Below are positions 62,839-64,000 of a stretch of DNA of 64,000 nucleotides, piece by piece (position 1 is the stretch's first letter; each line of letters starts with the position of its first letter). The notes beneath the pieces were generated by a model. It was not told the origin of the DNA. It saw only the letters and a list, made by a program, of their open reading frames with translations, and did not search any database. The stretch comes from Aphanomyces cochlioides (Eukaryota > Oomycota > Saprolegniomycetes > Saprolegniales > Verrucalvaceae). The stretch is taken from NCBI GenBank assembly GCA_019828595.1, contig JAHQRK010000001.1, positions 4,278,001 to 4,342,000 of the forward strand. The letters run 5' to 3'. Position numbers and translations under genes: made by a program.

Positions 62839-63180
62839 TGTTGAGTACTGTCCTGGACAAGTCATCTACAAGACAAGTTAGAAACATGTATGACTTGTTG
62901 ACAACTTACTTGAAAGTGACTCCAAATTTTGAAGTCAAATGCGGCCAAGTTTGAAAGTCAACTACAAAAAACAAGAAACATCGGCAATTCAAGTGTGAAT
63001 TACGGAATTAAAGTTTTGGGCAGCGCTTCGCATAAAATCAGCGAGCTTTTTTGCGGCGACTTGGAGATTTCAAGCGACCTTCGCGAAATCCAAGTGCCAA
63101 CGGGGGCAAAGTCAAGCAAAAAACCGCCCGTAGCTGCGCTCGTGGGCTGACTTCCACGTTTCTTCACGCTTTTGTTCAAC
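62839..63180. other. LINE 3' region and spacer
   Basis: Begins with repeated GACAAGT/GACTTGT words (62857-62925), plausible as the LINE 3' UTR. No gene was recognised. Confidence 0.4.
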
Positions 63181-63220
63181 GCCAACATTGCCAACAAACG
63201 CAACGCCAAAATTCGCCGCC

Positions 63221-63715
63221 ATGGCCAACAAACGCAACGCAAAAAAAATCGCTCGATCGCTCGCCAACCTACGCAAACAAGTCATCAAAGCAACAAGAGC
63301 CCAACCGCCTTTTTCGAAAAAGTCTTCACTTGGACGCTACCCCCGGGGGCTCCATCAAAGGAGTTCAGGAAAAAGGGACACCCAGATCGAAAGGCCAAAG
63401 GCCACATCAAAGGCACAAGTGCCACAAAAGGGACAACCAAGAGACAACCCAAGAGCCAAAACCAAAGCACTCGACTCATATCCACGGACACGGACTGACC
63501 AGGTCCTTCGCCCCGCGTCATTGCATGAAGGGGGTCAGCCAACAAGCACCTTCGCGGAACGGTCCGTCTCAACAAGCCAAGGCTGGCAAAGTCTTCGCGC
63601 TTCTTCCTTGAACGCCTTGGACGCCGTCTTCACCAAGAGAAAGCCGAATCAAAACGCGAGTCGAAAGACTTGTGAGGCCCCGCGTCCCGACACCATCGAA
63701 GCAACGGAGATTTGA
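63221..63715 (+). CDS. basic low-complexity ORF of unknown nature
   Basis: From the Met at 63221 (MANKRNAKKIARSLANLRKQ) the frame is open for 164 codons, very rich in Lys, Arg, Ser, Thr and Gln. An in-frame Met at 63188 is also possible. The composition resembles the amino-terminal part of a retroelement ORF1 or a disordered nuclear protein. I do not recognise it, and an overlapping 186-codon frame (63051-63611) is also open, so coding status is uncertain. Confidence 0.3.
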   Translation: MANKRNAKKIARSLANLRKQVIKATRAQPPFSKKSSLGRYPRGLHQRSSGKRDTQIERPKATSKAQVPQKGQPRDNPRAKTKALDSYPRTRTDQVLRPASLHEGGQPTSTFAERSVSTSQGWQSLRASSLNALDAVFTKRKPNQNASRKTCEAPRPDTIEATEI

Positions 63716-63829
63716 CTCGTCGCGTTTCGCTCCAGCCGCTCCTGGGTCTTGAACGCCTTGCTTGAACGCCTTCCTTGAGCCAATCGCCTTCGTCAACCAA
63801 CGCGTGTAGCAGCGCACCCAACGCGTTTC

Positions 63830-64000
63830 GCACCCACGGACAACAATCGCGGCAACATCCGGCAGCGGCACGACGACAAAGCAGCGGCAAGGGCACGACA
63901 ACACAGCAGCAGCAGCAACGACAGAAGCATCACGGCACCACAGCGACAACGGCGACAGCTCGCAGCGGGAACGACGACAAACGCAGCAGGACGCAGACAC
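63830..64000. repeat. low-complexity CAG/GACAA-rich stretch
   Basis: Imperfect repeats of CAGCGGCA, ACGACAA and a short pure CAG run (CAGCAGCAGCAG near 63905). It continues beyond the window edge. Confidence 0.7.

Larger units (their letters stand above)
56118..62950 (+). mobile_element. L1/Tx1-like LINE retrotransposon
   Basis: Two-gene non-LTR element: a damaged ORF1 (56176-58709) and an intact ORF2 with endonuclease and reverse transcriptase (58810-62838). No LTRs. The 5' start and the 3' end are not defined; no target duplication or poly-A tail could be located, although an A-rich stretch lies near 62966-62980. Confidence 0.9.

Overview
The window looks like a repeat-dense stretch of an oomycete genome, most likely a Saprolegniales/Aphanomyces-like water mould. 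The evidence for that is: very short GT-AG introns (about 35-60 bp), a folate-biopterin-transporter-family gene, and a transposon mix typical of oomycetes (pogo/Jerky-like DDE elements, PIF/Harbinger, Crypton-type tyrosine recombinases, piggyBac, chromodomain Ty3/gypsy, L1-like LINE, tRNA-derived SINEs). Lineage is an inference; no rRNA or organellar gene is present to fix it.

Layout. 1-14.3 kb is a transposon graveyard with nested elements: a Harbinger-type TIR element split by a pogo-like element and a third insertion (0.24-3.4 kb), a dead Harbinger transposase (3.8-4.4), a dead Tc1 copy (4.6-5.9), a 585-bp MITE (5.9-6.5), a broken Crypton (6.8-9.1), and an intact pogo/Jerky-like element inserted inside a decayed relative (10.6-14.3). 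15.5-24.6 kb is the only compact host-gene island: an anoctamin/TMEM16 protein (+), an unrecognised protein (-), mitochondrial MTO1/GidA (+) and a beta-hydroxyacid dehydrogenase (-), with neighbouring 3' ends only 14-21 bp apart. 25.4-30.9 kb is a full-length Ty3/gypsy element with 221-bp LTRs, target duplication ATAAG, minus orientation and several disabling stops/frameshifts. 31-35.2 kb holds one intact BT1/FBT transporter gene whose promoter and first codons are repeated in inverted orientation downstream. 35.3-40.9 kb holds Harbinger elements and MITEs. 41.1-46.3 kb holds a Stowaway/mariner-like TIR element carrying a tyrosine recombinase, followed 14 bp later by a pogo-like element. 46.3-51.7 kb has fragments, a truncated secreted-protein gene, another pogo-like transposase and a Harbinger MITE. 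52.4-55.5 kb is a piggyBac pseudogene with N-terminal zinc-finger and AT-hook segments. 55.5-56.1 kb is a tRNA-derived SINE inserted inside older tRNA-like repeat sequence with a 17-bp target duplication. 56.2-62.9 kb is a LINE with an intact EN-RT ORF2. The last kilobase is low-complexity, partly coding-like sequence.

Host functions are limited: membrane lipid scramblase/channel (TMEM16), mitochondrial tRNA wobble modification (MTO1), a small-acid reductase and a pterin/folate-type transporter. They form no obvious pathway. The most notable observations are the tyrosine recombinase flanked on both sides by GGTAG repeats at exact 10-bp spacing inside a mariner-like TIR element, the SINE-in-tRNA-repeat insertion, the LINE ORF2 that lacks an AUG ahead of its endonuclease, and the inverted duplication at the transporter gene whose outer edge lies at a perfect palindrome.
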